From Salinivirgaceae bacterium (GTDB lineage Bacteria > Bacteroidota > Bacteroidia > Bacteroidales > SZUA-534), in NCBI GenBank assembly GCA_016284875.1, contig JAEEPS010000013.1, positions 1-51,373 on the forward strand: a stretch of 51,373 nt of DNA. Reading direction: 5' to 3'. Below are positions 24,456 through 34,340 of the stretch, piece after piece. The notes under the pieces were generated by a model. It was not told where the DNA came from. It made no database searches and saw nothing but the letters and a program-made list of their open reading frames with translations. A program made the position numbers and the translations under genes. Position 1 is the first letter of the stretch; each line of letters opens with the position of its first letter.

Positions 24456-25955
24456 TTATTTGAACTGCCATCCATCGAATTCGAACTCTCCGGCAAAGAC
24501 GAAGAACAAATCGTGCTTGCCTGTAACTGTCTTGTCGAGTTGGGCTGTGGCATCAGCAAACTGACCGTTGGTGTTCTTAATGTTCAGATAACCAACACAT
24601 TCGCCATCAACCTTGTCGAGGCAGATTTTGATTGCGCCCTTGCCTTTGCTTGCAACTTTAGCAATGAACTGACTTGCGCCGTTGGCAAAATCAACACCTG
24701 CCAAACCAATCCAATCGCCTGTGTTAATGCCGGTTACGCAGAGGTCGGTGCCTTCGGTGTAGCGAGTTTCAATTCCGCCCATCCAAGCCATTGTTTCAGC
24801 CTCGGTGTAGTTGAACGGATTGAAAGGTTTAATCTGCTCTACGCCTGTGTATGTGCCTGTAACTTGTTGAATCTTACCATCTTCGGTAATAGTAACCTTA
24901 TCAACATTTGTTGAGCGGTAGCCGTCGGCAGTAACGCCCATGCGCTCGCGGAGAATCTGTGCGTGATAGAACAGATAGTAGTCGTCGCCGAGTTTGCAGA
25001 CAGCGTGGTGATTGTTTCCGCCAATGCCGAAGAAGTCGCCCGGATTGTTGAAGAATGTGCCTTGGAAGGTATACGGACCCATCGGGTTTTTGCTGGTCAT
25101 GTAGGCAATGCGGCCGTTGCCAAGTTCGGGGCTGTTGAAGTTGGTGCAATAACTGTAATAGTAGGTATCGCCAATTTTGTTAGCGCCCGCATCCTCAAAC
25201 AGATACGGAGGATTGATGGCTACCGGGTCGCCGTCGAGGCCGGTAAGGCTTGCATCGAGTTTCACAACGCGTGCTGTGCCCGGGTCGGCAAATTGAGGGC
25301 CCTTGCCGGGAATGAACGGCACGCCACCACCAACGAACAGATAGCCTTCGCCGTTATCATCGACCAAAACTGCAGGGTCGAACAGCCATGTAACGCTTGC
25401 GCAGGTTGGAGTCTCACGCGAAATGATAGGCTTGCCGATTGGGTCGGTCCATGGGCCGTAAGGAGTGTCGGAAGTGACAATTCCTATGCCGTTGCCGCTG
25501 TTGGCAAAGTAAAGGAAGAATTTTTCCTTGCCGTCGATAGTTTTGTGGCAAGCCGTTGGTGCCCATGAGAAGTGCGCCCATTTGGCTGCGCCGTCGGGTC
25601 CGGCAATCGGCATTGCGCCGTGGTCGGTCCAGTTAACCAAATCGTCCGACGAGATGCAGAAAATCTTGTTGATAGTCGCGAAAGAGTTGTTTTTGGCAAC
25701 GCCTGCGGTGTCGTACTCAAGCACGTCGTTGGTCATGTAGACATAAACGCGGCCGTTGTACTCCATTGCGTACGGGTCGGCGCCAAAACGCTGTGTTGCC
25801 AGCGGGTTATGCTCGTTTTGCTGCTTGTAGGCTTTTGCCAGTTCGATGTTCTCGAACATTGCCTGCGTCTTCGAGTTGCTGTCGCAACCTGCCATCATTG
25901 TCGCCGCAAGCAACATCGGCGCAATGACTGTAATCTGACGTTTCTTCATTTTCAA
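24456..25955 (-). CDS. Glycoside hydrolase family 43 lipoprotein with C-terminal CBM6-like module
   Basis: A 499-residue lipoprotein (lipobox MAGC, Cys24). The five-bladed GH43 propeller covers about residues 50-355. The three acidic active-site residues expected for GH43 are in place: Asp60 in FGADPYAMEYNGRVYVY (base), Asp193 in LFDPAVLVDD (pKa modulator) and Glu254 in YLFEDAGANK (acid). Residues about 375-499 look like a CBM6-type beta-sandwich, starting FNYTEAETMAWMGGIETRY and ending HDLFFVFAGEFEFDGWQF. The layout is typical of arabinofuranosidases and xylosidases acting on arabinoxylan. No SusC/SusD pair or other glycan-degrading genes are near, so it is not in an obvious polysaccharide utilisation locus. 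The exact specificity cannot be told from sequence alone. Confidence 0.88.
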   Translation of the reverse strand: MKMKKRQITVIAPMLLAATMMAGCDSNSKTQAMFENIELAKAYKQQNEHNPLATQRFGADPYAMEYNGRVYVYMTNDVLEYDTAGVAKNNSFATINKIFCISSDDLVNWTDHGAMPIAGPDGAAKWAHFSWAPTACHKTIDGKEKFFLYFANSGNGIGIVTSDTPYGPWTDPIGKPIISRETPTCASVTWLFDPAVLVDDNGEGYLFVGGGVPFIPGKGPQFADPGTARVVKLDASLTGLDGDPVAINPPYLFEDAGANKIGDTYYYSYCTNFNSPELGNGRIAYMTSKNPMGPYTFQGTFFNNPGDFFGIGGNNHHAVCKLGDDYYLFYHAQILRERMGVTADGYRSTNVDKVTITEDGKIQQVTGTYTGVEQIKPFNPFNYTEAETMAWMGGIETRYTEGTDLCVTGINTGDWIGLAGVDFANGASQFIAKVASKGKGAIKICLDKVDGECVGYLNIKNTNGQFADATAQLDKTVTGKHDLFFVFAGEFEFDGWQFK

Positions 25956-25999
25956 TTGTTTTTAAATGTGGTATAAAGTAATTTCAATCCTTCAATCCT

Positions 26000-27343
26000 T
26001 TACCTATCCTGCAACGGCACATAGTGGTATTCATTCTGCAGAATGTTCTTGTAGGCGGGGCGGATAATGCGGCGCGATGCGAAGGTCATCTCCTCAAGGC
26101 GGTGGGCTGCCCAGCCCGACATACGTGCAATGGCGAACATTGGCGTGAACAGTTCGTGCGGAATCTCAATGGCCTCATACACAAAGCCGCTGAAGAAATC
26201 GACATTGGCGCAGACGGGTTTCACGTTGCCGTTCTTGTACTCGGCGAGTGCCTTAGGTGCCAGTTCCTCAATGTTCAGATAGAGTTGTAGTTCGGCTTCC
26301 AGACCTTTAGCCTTGGCAAGTTCTATTGCTTTGGTTTTCAGCAGTTGGGCGCGCGGGTCAGAGAGTGTATAGACGGCGTGTCCGATGCCGTAAATCTTGC
26401 CCGAACGGTCGTAAGCCTCCTTGCGCAGAATCTTCATCAGATACGACTTAATCTCCTCCTTGTCGTTCCAGTTCTTCACGTTCTTCTTAATGTTGGTCAT
26501 CATCTCCAGAACTTGAAGGTTGGCGCCGCCGTGCAGACGGCCTTTCAGCGAGCCGATGGCTGCGGCTGTGGCCGAATAGGTGTCGGTCATTGCCGACGAC
26601 ACAAGGCGCATTGTGAACGTTGAGTTGTTACCGCCGCCGTGCTCTGCGTGCAGAATCATCATCAGGTCGAGAATCTCGGCCTCGAGCGGCGTGTATTTGT
26701 TGCCCTTGAGCAGATACAGGAAGTTTTCAGCCGCCGACAGATTGGCCTGCGGGTGTCTGATTACCAACGATTTGCGATAGAACGAGTGGCGCATTCCCTG
26801 ATATGAGTAAGCCACAATTATCGGCAACTTGGCAATCAGGTTGAGCGACTGTTTGACGAGCGATGGCAGCGAATAGTCCTCTGCCGTATCGTCCAAAGTG
26901 TAGAGAATCAGCACCGAACGCGACAGCATATTCATCAGGTCGCGGCCGCGAAGGGTGAGAATCATATTGACAAACGAGTCGTCCAAATCGCGCTTGCTTG
27001 CCAGATGGGTTGTCATTTCGGCCAATTGCAGCGATGTGGGCAGTTTGCCAGTGAGCAGCAGGAAGGTTGTCTCCTCAAAGCCGTGGCGGTTCTCCTTCTG
27101 AAAGCCCTTCACCAACTCACGGATTGGGAATCCGCGGTAGCGTAGGTCGCCTTCGGTGGGTATCAGCGTGTCGCCCTCACGGCGGTAGCCAACCACATCG
27201 CCGATGCTTGTCAGCCCGACCAGAACGCCCGAACCGTCGGCATTGCGCAGACCGCGCTTAACGTTGTATTTGTCGAACAGGTCCTTGTCGATTTGGCACG
27301 ATTGGCCAACTAATCTTGAAACGTCGGAAATGAAATTCTCCAT
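26000..27343 (-). CDS. gltA: Citrate synthase
   Basis: A 447-residue citrate synthase, condensing acetyl-CoA and oxaloacetate. The catalytic residues of the family are visible: His271 in RLHGGAN, His322 in GIGHAVYTLSDPRA and Asp382 in ANVDFFSGF. HAEHGGGNNSTFTMR precedes them. The protein is cytoplasmic, without a signal peptide. It is the last gene of the acn-icd-gltA cluster, 147 bases after icd, so the three consecutive enzymes from oxaloacetate to 2-oxoglutarate are probably co-regulated. In anaerobic Bacteroidales this oxidative arm mainly supplies 2-oxoglutarate for glutamate. The gap before it carries low-complexity repeats. Confidence 0.95.
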   Translation of the reverse strand: MENFISDVSRLVGQSCQIDKDLFDKYNVKRGLRNADGSGVLVGLTSIGDVVGYRREGDTLIPTEGDLRYRGFPIRELVKGFQKENRHGFEETTFLLLTGKLPTSLQLAEMTTHLASKRDLDDSFVNMILTLRGRDLMNMLSRSVLILYTLDDTAEDYSLPSLVKQSLNLIAKLPIIVAYSYQGMRHSFYRKSLVIRHPQANLSAAENFLYLLKGNKYTPLEAEILDLMMILHAEHGGGNNSTFTMRLVSSAMTDTYSATAAAIGSLKGRLHGGANLQVLEMMTNIKKNVKNWNDKEEIKSYLMKILRKEAYDRSGKIYGIGHAVYTLSDPRAQLLKTKAIELAKAKGLEAELQLYLNIEELAPKALAEYKNGNVKPVCANVDFFSGFVYEAIEIPHELFTPMFAIARMSGWAAHRLEEMTFASRRIIRPAYKNILQNEYHYVPLQDR

Positions 27344-27490
27344 TACTTTTTATTGTTTAATCGTTTAAAGTTTTAGAAGTTTAGTCGCTTCGCTGTTGAG
27401 AAAAGTTGAGCGCTCCGCTGTTGAGACTCAACCTTCTCATCTTTCTCAACTTTCTAAACTCCTATCTCCTAAATCCTAATTTCTAACTAA

Positions 27491-28753
27491 TTAAAGATTC
27501 TTGATTAAGGCATCCGCGAATTCCGATGTCGAGAGTTTTGTGGCGCCTTCCATCATTCGGTGCAGGTCGTAGGTGACGGTTTTCTGCGAGATGGTTTTGC
27601 TCATAGCCTTGCGGATGCCGTCGGCGGCTTCGGTCCAGCCCATATAGTCGAGCATCATTGCGCCCGAAAGCAGCAGCGAGCCAGGGTTCGACACGTTCTT
27701 GCCAGTGTATTTCGGCGCCGTTCCGTGAGTTGCCTCAAAAATGGCGTAGCCGCTCTGATAGTTGATGTTGGCGCCAGGTGCAATGCCGATGCCGCCCACG
27801 CAGGCTGCCAGAGCGTCCGAAATATAGTCGCCGTTCAGGTTCAGCGTTGCAATCACCGAATATTCGGCGGGACGGGTCAGAATCTGCTGCAGGAAAGCGT
27901 CTGCAATACAATCTTTTATGATGATTTTGCCCGATTTTGCGGCTGCGTCCATTTCGGCGTTGGCTGTCTCCTCGCCAACTTCCTTCTTGCGGGCCTCCCA
28001 TTGGTTCCAAGTGTAAACCTTGTCGGCGAATTCGCGCTCGGCCAGTTCGTAGCCCCAAATCTTGAACGCGCCCTCGGTGAACTTCATAATGTTGCCCTTG
28101 TGCACAAACGTAACCGACGGTTTCTTGTGGTCGATGGCGTACTGAATGGCCGCGCGGACAAGGCGCTCGGTGCCTTCTTGGCTCACGGGCTTGATGCCGA
28201 TGCTCGACGACTCGGGGAAGCGAATCTTCTTAACGCCCATTTCCTCAATCAGGAACTTCTTGATTTTCAGATTTTCAGGCGTGCCGTTCATATATTCAAT
28301 ACCAGCGTAAATATCCTCGGTGTTCTCGCGGAAGATGCACATATCAACCAACTCGGGGCGTTTCACAGGCGATGGTGTGCCCTCGTAATACTGCACGGGA
28401 CGCAGGCATACGTAAAGGTCGAGTGTCTGACGCAGAGCCACGTTGAGCGAGCGGATGCCGCCGCCAATCGGGGTTGTCAGCGGGCCCTTGATGCCTACCA
28501 GATATTCGCGGAAAGCGTCCAGAGTCTCGTCGGGAAGCCAACTGCCAGTGGCGTTGAAGGCTTTCTCGCCCGCCAGAACCTCTTTCCACTCAATTTTGCG
28601 CTTGCCGCCGTAGTATTTCTCCACAGCCGCGTCCATTACTTTTTGCGATGCAGGCCAGATGTCGCGGCCGATTCCGTCGCCCTCGATGAAAGGGATTACG
28701 GGGTTGTTAGGAACGTTGAGTTTACCGTTGCTGATTGTGATTTTCTCTGCCAT
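27491..28753 (-). CDS. icd: Isocitrate dehydrogenase (NADP)
   Basis: A 420-residue enzyme of the E. coli Icd type, converting isocitrate to 2-oxoglutarate and CO2. The substrate loop [13 protein letters not shown] carries Ser102 and Asn104, equivalent to the E. coli phosphorylatable Ser113 and Asn115. [14 protein letters not shown] carries the active-site Tyr149. [17 protein letters not shown] and [13 protein letters not shown] hold metal and cofactor contacts. The pattern is NADP-type but cofactor choice was not tested residue by residue. The gene starts 4 bases after the stop of the aconitase gene, a clear operon junction. No kinase/phosphatase gene is seen. Confidence 0.95.
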   Translation of the reverse strand: MAEKITISNGKLNVPNNPVIPFIEGDGIGRDIWPASQKVMDAAVEKYYGGKRKIEWKEVLAGEKAFNATGSWLPDETLDAFREYLVGIKGPLTTPIGGGIRSLNVALRQTLDLYVCLRPVQYYEGTPSPVKRPELVDMCIFRENTEDIYAGIEYMNGTPENLKIKKFLIEEMGVKKIRFPESSSIGIKPVSQEGTERLVRAAIQYAIDHKKPSVTFVHKGNIMKFTEGAFKIWGYELAEREFADKVYTWNQWEARKKEVGEETANAEMDAAAKSGKIIIKDCIADAFLQQILTRPAEYSVIATLNLNGDYISDALAACVGGIGIAPGANINYQSGYAIFEATHGTAPKYTGKNVSNPGSLLLSGAMMLDYMGWTEAADGIRKAMSKTISQKTVTYDLHRMMEGATKLSTSEFADALIKNL

Positions 28754-28757
28754 AGTT

Positions 28758-31028
28758 TTATTGTTTTTTAGATTGTTTACGAATTTGATTCAATGCGCCG
28801 CCCACCTTGAACCATTCAATTTGAGCCGCGTTATAAGTGTGATTTACAGTTATTTGCTCCTGTGTTCCGTCGGCGTGGCGGATGGTCATTTTCAACGGCA
28901 CGCCAGCGCTGAAGGTTGTCAGGCCGCTGATGGCGAATGTGTCGTTCTCGCGGATTTTCTCATAATCGGCCTTATCGGCGAATGTGAGCGCCAGCATACC
29001 CTGTTTCTTCAGGTTGGTCTCGTGGATTCGGGCGAACGATTTTGCCAGAACCACCGCCGCACCCAGATGACGCGGCTCCATAGCGGCGTGCTCGCGGCTC
29101 GAACCCTCGCCGTAGTTCTCGTCGCCAATGATGATGCTGCGCAGCCCGCGCGCCTTGTACGAGCGTGCAAGGTCGGGAACGGCTGTGTATGAGCCAGTTG
29201 CGGTGTCGAGCACCTTGTTGGCCTCGCCGTTGAACGCGTTGATGGCGCCAATCAACAGGTTGTTGCTGATGTTGTCAAGGTGTCCGCGGAAGCGCAGCCA
29301 TTTGCCAGCCATACTGATGTGGTCGGTGGTGCACTTGCCTTTGGCCTTGATGAGCAGTTGCAAGTTGTCGAAATCCTTGCCGTCCCACTCGGCAAACGGC
29401 TCCAGCAGTTGCAGACGCTCGCTCTTCGGGTCCACCTTAATCTCGATTTTCGAACCGTCGGCGGGCGGTGCAATAAAGCCCTCGGGGTCGGTGATGAAGC
29501 CCTTTGCAGGCAGTTCGTCGCCAGCAGGCGCGTCGAGCATTACCTCGCGGCCGTCTTCGGTCAAAAGTTTGTCTTTCAGCGGGTTGAACAGCATTGAGCC
29601 CGAAATCGCCATTGCCGTAACCAGTTCGGGCGAAGCCACAAACCCGTGGGTGTTGGGGTTGCCGTCGGTGCGTTTGGCAAAGTTGCGGTTGAACGAGTGA
29701 ATGATGCTGTTTTTGGCCGTCGGGTCGTCGGTGTGGCGCGCCCACTGACCAATGCACGGGCCGCAGGCGTTGGCCATAACAAGCGCGCCAATCTCCTTGA
29801 AGGCGGCAATCTGACCGTCGCGGTCGGTGGTTTTCTTCACCTGAGTCGAGCCAGGACTTACAATAAATTCGGCTTTCACCTTGATATTCTTCTCTTTAGC
29901 CTGACGAGCCACCGATGCGGCGCGGTCCAAATCCTCGTACGACGAGTTGGTGCACGAGCCAATCAAGCCAACTTCCATTTTCTCAGGATAGTTGTTTTTG
30001 CGGATGTAATCGGTAAACTGCGATATTGGCGTTGCAAGGTCGGGCGAGAACGGTCCGTTCACGTAAGGCTCTATTTCTGAGAGATTTATATCGATGATTT
30101 GGTCGTAGAATTTCTCCGGATTCTGCAGCACCTCGGGGTCGCTTGCAAGGCAGTCGGCGTTCTTCTGCGCAAGGGCGGCAATCTTCTCGCGGCCTGTGGC
30201 GCAAAGGTAGTCGTGCATTTTCTTGTCGAAGGCGAAGATTGAAGTGGTTGCACCCACTTCGGCGCCCATATTACAAATGGTACCCTTGCCGGTTGCCGAC
30301 AGAGTGGCGGCTCCCTCGCCGAAATACTCCACAATGCAGCCCGTTCCGCCCTTCACGGTGAGCAGTCCGGCCACCTTCAGGATGATGTCTTTTGGCGATG
30401 CCCAGCCGTTGAGTTTTCCCGTCAGGCGGATGCCGATGAGTTTCGGCATTTTCAGTTCCCACGGCAGACCAACCATTACGTCGACAGCGTCGGCGCCGCC
30501 AACACCAATAGCCACCATTCCCAAGCCGCCAGCATTCACTGTGTGCGAGTCGGTGCCAATCATCATTCCGCCAGGGAAGGCGTAGTTCTCAAGCAGCACT
30601 TGGTGGATGATTCCTGCTCCAGGTTTCCAGAATCCGATGCCGTATTTGGCGGCCACGTCGTGCAGGAAGCCGTAAACCTCGCGGTTTTGGTCGTTGGCCA
30701 CGGCAAGGTCTTTCTCGGCGCCCACATTGGCCTGAATCAGATGGTCGCAGTGAACAGTTGACGGCACCATTGTGCGGCTTTTGCCAGCGTTCATAAACTG
30801 CAGCAGAGCCATTTGTGCGGTGGCGTCCTGCATAGCCACGCGGTTTGGCGCAAACAGTGCGTAGTCGGCTCCGCGTGTGTATTTGCGGACCTCGGCCTCA
30901 GGCGACAGGTGCGCGTATAGGATTTTCTCACTCAAAGTCATCGGACGGCCCAGCATTTTGCGTGCCGCGGCCACTTTTGCGGGCAATTCGCTGTAGAATT
31001 GCTCAATCATTTCTAAATCGAATAGCAT
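28758..31028 (-). CDS. acn: Aconitate hydratase
   Basis: A 756-residue aconitase of the mitochondrial type, interconverting citrate and isocitrate through cis-aconitate. The [4Fe-4S] ligands are in [10 protein letters not shown] and [27 protein letters not shown] and [21 protein letters not shown] are the conserved substrate-site blocks, and the swivelling domain ends with [19 protein letters not shown]. First gene of the operon with icd and gltA; a TAnnTTTG motif on the minus strand lies about 137 bases upstream. The long leader shows no obvious riboswitch. Confidence 0.96.
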   Translation of the reverse strand: MLFDLEMIEQFYSELPAKVAAARKMLGRPMTLSEKILYAHLSPEAEVRKYTRGADYALFAPNRVAMQDATAQMALLQFMNAGKSRTMVPSTVHCDHLIQANVGAEKDLAVANDQNREVYGFLHDVAAKYGIGFWKPGAGIIHQVLLENYAFPGGMMIGTDSHTVNAGGLGMVAIGVGGADAVDVMVGLPWELKMPKLIGIRLTGKLNGWASPKDIILKVAGLLTVKGGTGCIVEYFGEGAATLSATGKGTICNMGAEVGATTSIFAFDKKMHDYLCATGREKIAALAQKNADCLASDPEVLQNPEKFYDQIIDINLSEIEPYVNGPFSPDLATPISQFTDYIRKNNYPEKMEVGLIGSCTNSSYEDLDRAASVARQAKEKNIKVKAEFIVSPGSTQVKKTTDRDGQIAAFKEIGALVMANACGPCIGQWARHTDDPTAKNSIIHSFNRNFAKRTDGNPNTHGFVASPELVTAMAISGSMLFNPLKDKLLTEDGREVMLDAPAGDELPAKGFITDPEGFIAPPADGSKIEIKVDPKSERLQLLEPFAEWDGKDFDNLQLLIKAKGKCTTDHISMAGKWLRFRGHLDNISNNLLIGAINAFNGEANKVLDTATGSYTAVPDLARSYKARGLRSIIIGDENYGEGSSREHAAMEPRHLGAAVVLAKSFARIHETNLKKQGMLALTFADKADYEKIRENDTFAISGLTTFSAGVPLKMTIRHADGTQEQITVNHTYNAAQIEWFKVGGALNQIRKQSKKQ

Positions 31029-31164
31029 TATTTATTTGTGTTTTTTGGGAAGATGTTTTCTCCCCGATTGTTGTAAATCAACGTTTTAAATCCTTTCTCA
31101 AAAATCGGCTTTCAAATATTTATGCAACCATTCTGCATAAATGTGAAACTCCGCTATTAAACTG

Positions 31165-31172
31165 CAAAGATA
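31165..31172 (-). promoter_or_regulatory. Candidate -7 element for acn
   Basis: On the minus strand it reads TATCTTTG followed by C, an exact TAnnTTTG match, implying a leader of about 125 bases. Confidence 0.5.
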
Positions 31173-31358
31173 GCATTTTAGGGGCATTTTTCCTACCGTT
31201 GCGGCTTTTTACGTTTTTTGCTTAAAAATCTTATTTTTTATAGATGTGTGTCAACCCGATATTCATTATTTAAAATGTCTTTGTCTGATTGCCGAAATTT
31301 TATCTCCAATTTCTCATAATACGTTGATAACTTATTCTACAAACTATCGATTTTTAGA

Positions 31359-31366
31359 TATTTTTG
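31359..31366 (+). promoter_or_regulatory. Candidate -7 element for the PurF-like gene
   Basis: TATTTTTG, 27 bases before the ATG at 31393. Its position inside the upstream extension of the reading frame supports the shorter protein. Confidence 0.5.
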
Positions 31367-31392
31367 GGCGCAATAAAAACAACACAAAATTT

Positions 31393-32802
31393 ATGAGCGG
31401 TTTTTTTGGAGCAGTCACTAACACCGACTGCGTTTCCGATGTTTTCTATGGTACCGACTACCACTCCCACCTTGGGACAAAACGTGCGGGTATGTCGATT
31501 TACTCGACAAAATTAGGCTATCAGCGTGCCATTCACAGCCTCGAGGACGGTTATTTCCGTAATAAGTTCGAGAACGACATGAATGGTTTCAGCGGTGAGT
31601 CGGGCATTGGCTGCATCAGCGACAACGAGGCGCAACCGTTGGTCATCTTCTCTCATCTGGGGCGCTTTGCCATCACCACAGTGGCCAAAATCAACAACGT
31701 TGACGAACTTGCCGACCGCTTTCTGCGCGAGGGAAAAACTTTCACCGAAACAAGCCAGGGCGGCATCAACCCCACCGAACTGATTGCAATGCTCATCTGC
31801 GAGAAGCAGAGTTTCAAGGAGGGCATTGAGAACGTTTATAACAGCATAAAGGGCTCATGCTCAATGCTGATTCTGAACAAGGACGAGATTATTGCAGGGC
31901 GCGACAAACTTGGCCGCACTCCTATTGTCATCGGCAAAAAAGAGGGTGCCTACTGCGCCGCTTCCGAGACATCGTCGTTCCTGAACCTTGATTATAAGGT
32001 CGAGAAATATATTGGACCAGGCGAGATTGTATCAATCCGCAACAACGGCTATTCTGTTCTGCGTGAGGCAGATAAAGAGATGCAGATTTGCTCGTTCCTG
32101 TGGGTTTACTATGGTTATCCACCTGCTTGCTACGAGGGCATCAATGTGGACCAGACGCGCTATCGCTGCGGAAAGAAACTTGCCGAGAATGACGACGTGA
32201 AAGACGCTGATTTTGTAGCAGGTATCCCCGATTCGGGCGTTGGCCACGCAATGGGCTACAGCGCCGCCACAGGCATTCCGTATATGAGGCCTTACGCAAA
32301 ATACACGCCAACTTGGCCGCGCAGTTTCATGCCGCAAAACCAGAAACAGCGCGACTTGGTGGCCAAAATGAAGTTGATTCCGAATGCATCGGTCATCAAT
32401 GGACGCAAAGGAATCTTCCTCGATGACTCGATTGTACGCGGTACACAGTTGAAAGACAATGTGAAAGACCTGATGGAGGCTGGTATCAAGGAGGTGCACA
32501 TGCGCGTTGCCTGTCCGCCGCTCATCTACCCTTGCGAGTATCTGAATTTCAGCCGCTCGCGCTCGTCGCTCGAGTTGGCCACACGCAAGGCTATTGTAAA
32601 ACTTGAGGGTAAAGAGGATGTCGATTTCTCGAAGTACGCCGACCCCGACTCGCAGGAATACAAGAACATGGTTGAGCAGATGCGCAAGGATATGAACCTG
32701 ACAACGCTCAAATTCCAGCGTCTTGAGGACCTGATTGAGGCCATCGGCCTGCCGAAAGAGAAACTCTGCACCCACTGCTGGGACGGCTCAAGCCGAGGAT
32801 AA
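31393..32802 (+). CDS. PurF-like phosphoribosyltransferase without the glutaminase cysteine
   Basis: A 469-residue protein. The start at 31393 follows a promoter motif and aligns the N-terminus with PurF. Canonical PurF begins M-C, with the cysteine freed as the glutaminase nucleophile. Here it begins MSGFFGAV, so the nucleophile is Ser. The rest of the Ntn domain is recognisable (SHLGRFAITTV, NPTELIAMLI, GRDKLGRTPIVIG). The phosphoribosyltransferase half is intact, with the PRPP loop FLDDSIVRGTQ at 342-352. Four cysteines match the [4Fe-4S] positions of the B. subtilis PurF type: Cys233, Cys381, Cys459 and Cys462. From memory, Bacteroidota commonly carry such a second PurF-like protein beside a normal one. 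It may use free ammonia or another amine, or have a different role. Confidence 0.8.
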   Translation: MSGFFGAVTNTDCVSDVFYGTDYHSHLGTKRAGMSIYSTKLGYQRAIHSLEDGYFRNKFENDMNGFSGESGIGCISDNEAQPLVIFSHLGRFAITTVAKINNVDELADRFLREGKTFTETSQGGINPTELIAMLICEKQSFKEGIENVYNSIKGSCSMLILNKDEIIAGRDKLGRTPIVIGKKEGAYCAASETSSFLNLDYKVEKYIGPGEIVSIRNNGYSVLREADKEMQICSFLWVYYGYPPACYEGINVDQTRYRCGKKLAENDDVKDADFVAGIPDSGVGHAMGYSAATGIPYMRPYAKYTPTWPRSFMPQNQKQRDLVAKMKLIPNASVINGRKGIFLDDSIVRGTQLKDNVKDLMEAGIKEVHMRVACPPLIYPCEYLNFSRSRSSLELATRKAIVKLEGKEDVDFSKYADPDSQEYKNMVEQMRKDMNLTTLKFQRLEDLIEAIGLPKEKLCTHCWDGSSRG

Positions 32803-32897
32803 CGTATTGATTAATAGACTAATTGAAGGATTGATTAGTAATTGGTGGAAGTATTAGTTGAATTGAAACTTAGTAATAACCTTAAATACTTACTGTT

Positions 32898-33059
32898 ATG
32901 ATTTTTAGAATTTTTATCGTTGCACTTATTTTTGCTTGCGGGCTTTATTATTTAGCCTGTTTCCTTGAGTTGTTCGGGATAATCAAATTCACATCGGAAA
33001 AGCAGGAAATTACTTTCCCGAAAATGCTGATACCATTTTACTATTTCTTTAAAATATGA
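32898..33059 (+). CDS. 53-residue membrane peptide upstream of the SPFH gene
   Basis: A short reading frame, MIFRIFIVALIFACGLYYLA then CFLELFG, with a strongly hydrophobic first half forming one transmembrane helix, then a Lys/Glu-containing turn and an aromatic tail ending FYYFFKI. Its TGA stop overlaps the SPFH gene's ATG in an ATGA arrangement, the usual mark of translational coupling. Such coupling, together with a clean hydrophobic helix, supports a real gene despite the size. It may be a membrane partner of the SPFH protein. I do not recognise a family. Confidence 0.55.
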   Translation: MIFRIFIVALIFACGLYYLACFLELFGIIKFTSEKQEITFPKMLIPFYYFFKI

Positions 33060-34270
33060 TTGTTGAAGACTTTATAAACCTTGTTATTATGTTAAATGTT
33101 TCGAGAAAGCGAATTATCGGTGCCGTATGCGCCGTGTTTGCACTTGTAGTTCTATCAATGCTTGGCCGAATTGGCGAAGATGTTAAAAATGAGACAATTG
33201 TGGTTAACCAGTTCCCCTTTACGGGAAAAATGGACTATTGGACAACGCCAGGATGGCGCGGCCAGTGGTTTGGTAAGACAACCGTTTATCACAAAACTGA
33301 GCAACTTTGGTTTGGTGCCACCGATGAGGGAAACCGTCCGAATGGCACCCCAATTCCGGTCATCTTCAACGATGCTTCTGACGGCCTTATTTATGGTTCA
33401 CTTCGTGTGAAACTGCCAACTGACATTGAGCACCTGTCGCGTATCCAAACTGATTACAACGGCATGGACCGTTTGATGAACGACCTTGTAAAACAGACGG
33501 TTACAAAAGTTATCTATGCTTCTGGCCCGCTGATGTCGGCATTTGAGAGTTATGCGGAAAAAAAGAACGACCTGATTGAGTACATCACCGACCAGTTGAA
33601 CAATGGTGTTTATAAGACAACAGTCAAAACAGAGGAGACTGTTGACCCGATAACTGGCGAGAAGAAGACAACAAAGGTTGCAACACTCATTCCTGATGAG
33701 AACGCTCCCGGCGGATTCAAACGTTCGGAGTCCTCTCCTTTCAAATACTATGGCATTGAGATTGGCCAGGTATCTGTAAGTAAGATTGATTACAGCGACA
33801 AAGTTAAGCAGCAGATTTCGCAACAACAGGAGGCCAACATGCTTATCCAGACTTCGAAGGCAAAGGCAGCAGCAGCCGTTCAGGAAGCCATCCGTGCCGA
33901 GGAGGAAGGTAAGGCAAAAGCCGCTCAAGCCAAGTGGGAACAAGAGCGTATAAAGGCTACCGAGGTTACAAAAGCCGAGCAGGAACGTGAGGTTTCGCGT
34001 CTTGCTGCCGAGAAAGCCGAGTTCGACAAGAAGAAAATCATTGCCGAAGGTCAGGCTGAGGCCGAGGCCAACCGCTTGAAAGTTGCCGCAGGTCTTACAC
34101 CGCAAGAGCGTGCCGAATGGGATTACAAGACCAAAGTTGGTGTGGCTGAAGCAATTAGCAAAGTGCAATTGCCACGCATAGTAACCGCTGGCGGTGCCGG
34201 CAACTCAAATGCCATGGATGCCATGGGCTTGAAAATGCTCCTTGATGTGAGCGAGAAATTAAGTAAGTAA
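33056..34270 (+). CDS. SPFH/Band 7 family membrane protein
   Basis: A 404-residue protein. The start at 33056 overlaps the preceding small gene; an internal ATG at 33089 is the alternative and gives a more typical N-terminus (MLNVSRKRIIGAV). One transmembrane helix lies at about residues 18-36. The SPFH-like beta domain spans roughly 45-200 (NETIVVNQFPFTGKMDYW, then YGSLRVKLPTDIEHLSRIQ). A long charged coiled coil rich in Ala, Glu, Lys and Gln covers about 255-345, and a short C-terminal segment follows. Flotillin- and prohibitin-like proteins assemble into large membrane rings or cages that organise membrane proteases or lipid domains. No protease or NfeD gene is adjacent. A terminator follows. 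Confidence 0.85.
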   Translation: MIVEDFINLVIMLNVSRKRIIGAVCAVFALVVLSMLGRIGEDVKNETIVVNQFPFTGKMDYWTTPGWRGQWFGKTTVYHKTEQLWFGATDEGNRPNGTPIPVIFNDASDGLIYGSLRVKLPTDIEHLSRIQTDYNGMDRLMNDLVKQTVTKVIYASGPLMSAFESYAEKKNDLIEYITDQLNNGVYKTTVKTEETVDPITGEKKTTKVATLIPDENAPGGFKRSESSPFKYYGIEIGQVSVSKIDYSDKVKQQISQQQEANMLIQTSKAKAAAAVQEAIRAEEEGKAKAAQAKWEQERIKATEVTKAEQEREVSRLAAEKAEFDKKKIIAEGQAEAEANRLKVAAGLTPQERAEWDYKTKVGVAEAISKVQLPRIVTAGGAGNSNAMDAMGLKMLLDVSEKLSK

Positions 34271-34287
34271 TTTGAACTAAAGTATTA

Positions 34288-34322
34288 AACGACAAGGATT
34301 CCAACCGGAATCCTTTCGTTTT
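34288..34322 (+). terminator. Rho-independent terminator after the SPFH gene
   Basis: AAGGATTCC and GGAATCCTT pair perfectly around AACC, extended by AACG/CGTT after a small internal loop, then a short T run. It sits in the 70 bases between the SPFH stop and the patatin start. Confidence 0.8.
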
Positions 34323-34340
34323 GATATAGAATCAGCAAAA

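Larger units (their letters stand above)
31029..31392. other. Divergent control region between acn and the PurF-like gene
   Basis: 364 bases, AT-rich, with no gene. It contains the acn promoter motif on the minus strand (31165-31172) and the PurF-like gene's motif on the plus strand (31359-31366). I see no strong hairpin and no known riboswitch pattern. An open frame extends upstream of the PurF-like start to 31246, but the promoter lies inside it, so it is probably not translated. Confidence 0.6.

Noticed and set aside
24456..25955. Polysaccharide utilisation locus around the GH43 gene
   Set aside because: No SusC/SusD-type genes, sulfatases or other glycoside hydrolases are adjacent.
27560..28771. 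Plus-strand open frame of 403 codons opposite icd
   Set aside because: Icd is certain from its motifs. The antisense translation has biased composition typical of shadow frames.
31029..31164. Riboswitch in the acn leader
   Set aside because: The leader is long but has no stable stem set or known aptamer core that I can recognise.
31246..31392. Extended N-terminus of the PurF-like protein
   Set aside because: The extra 49 residues resemble no leader and include the promoter motif; PurF proteins start at the conserved G-F-F-G segment.
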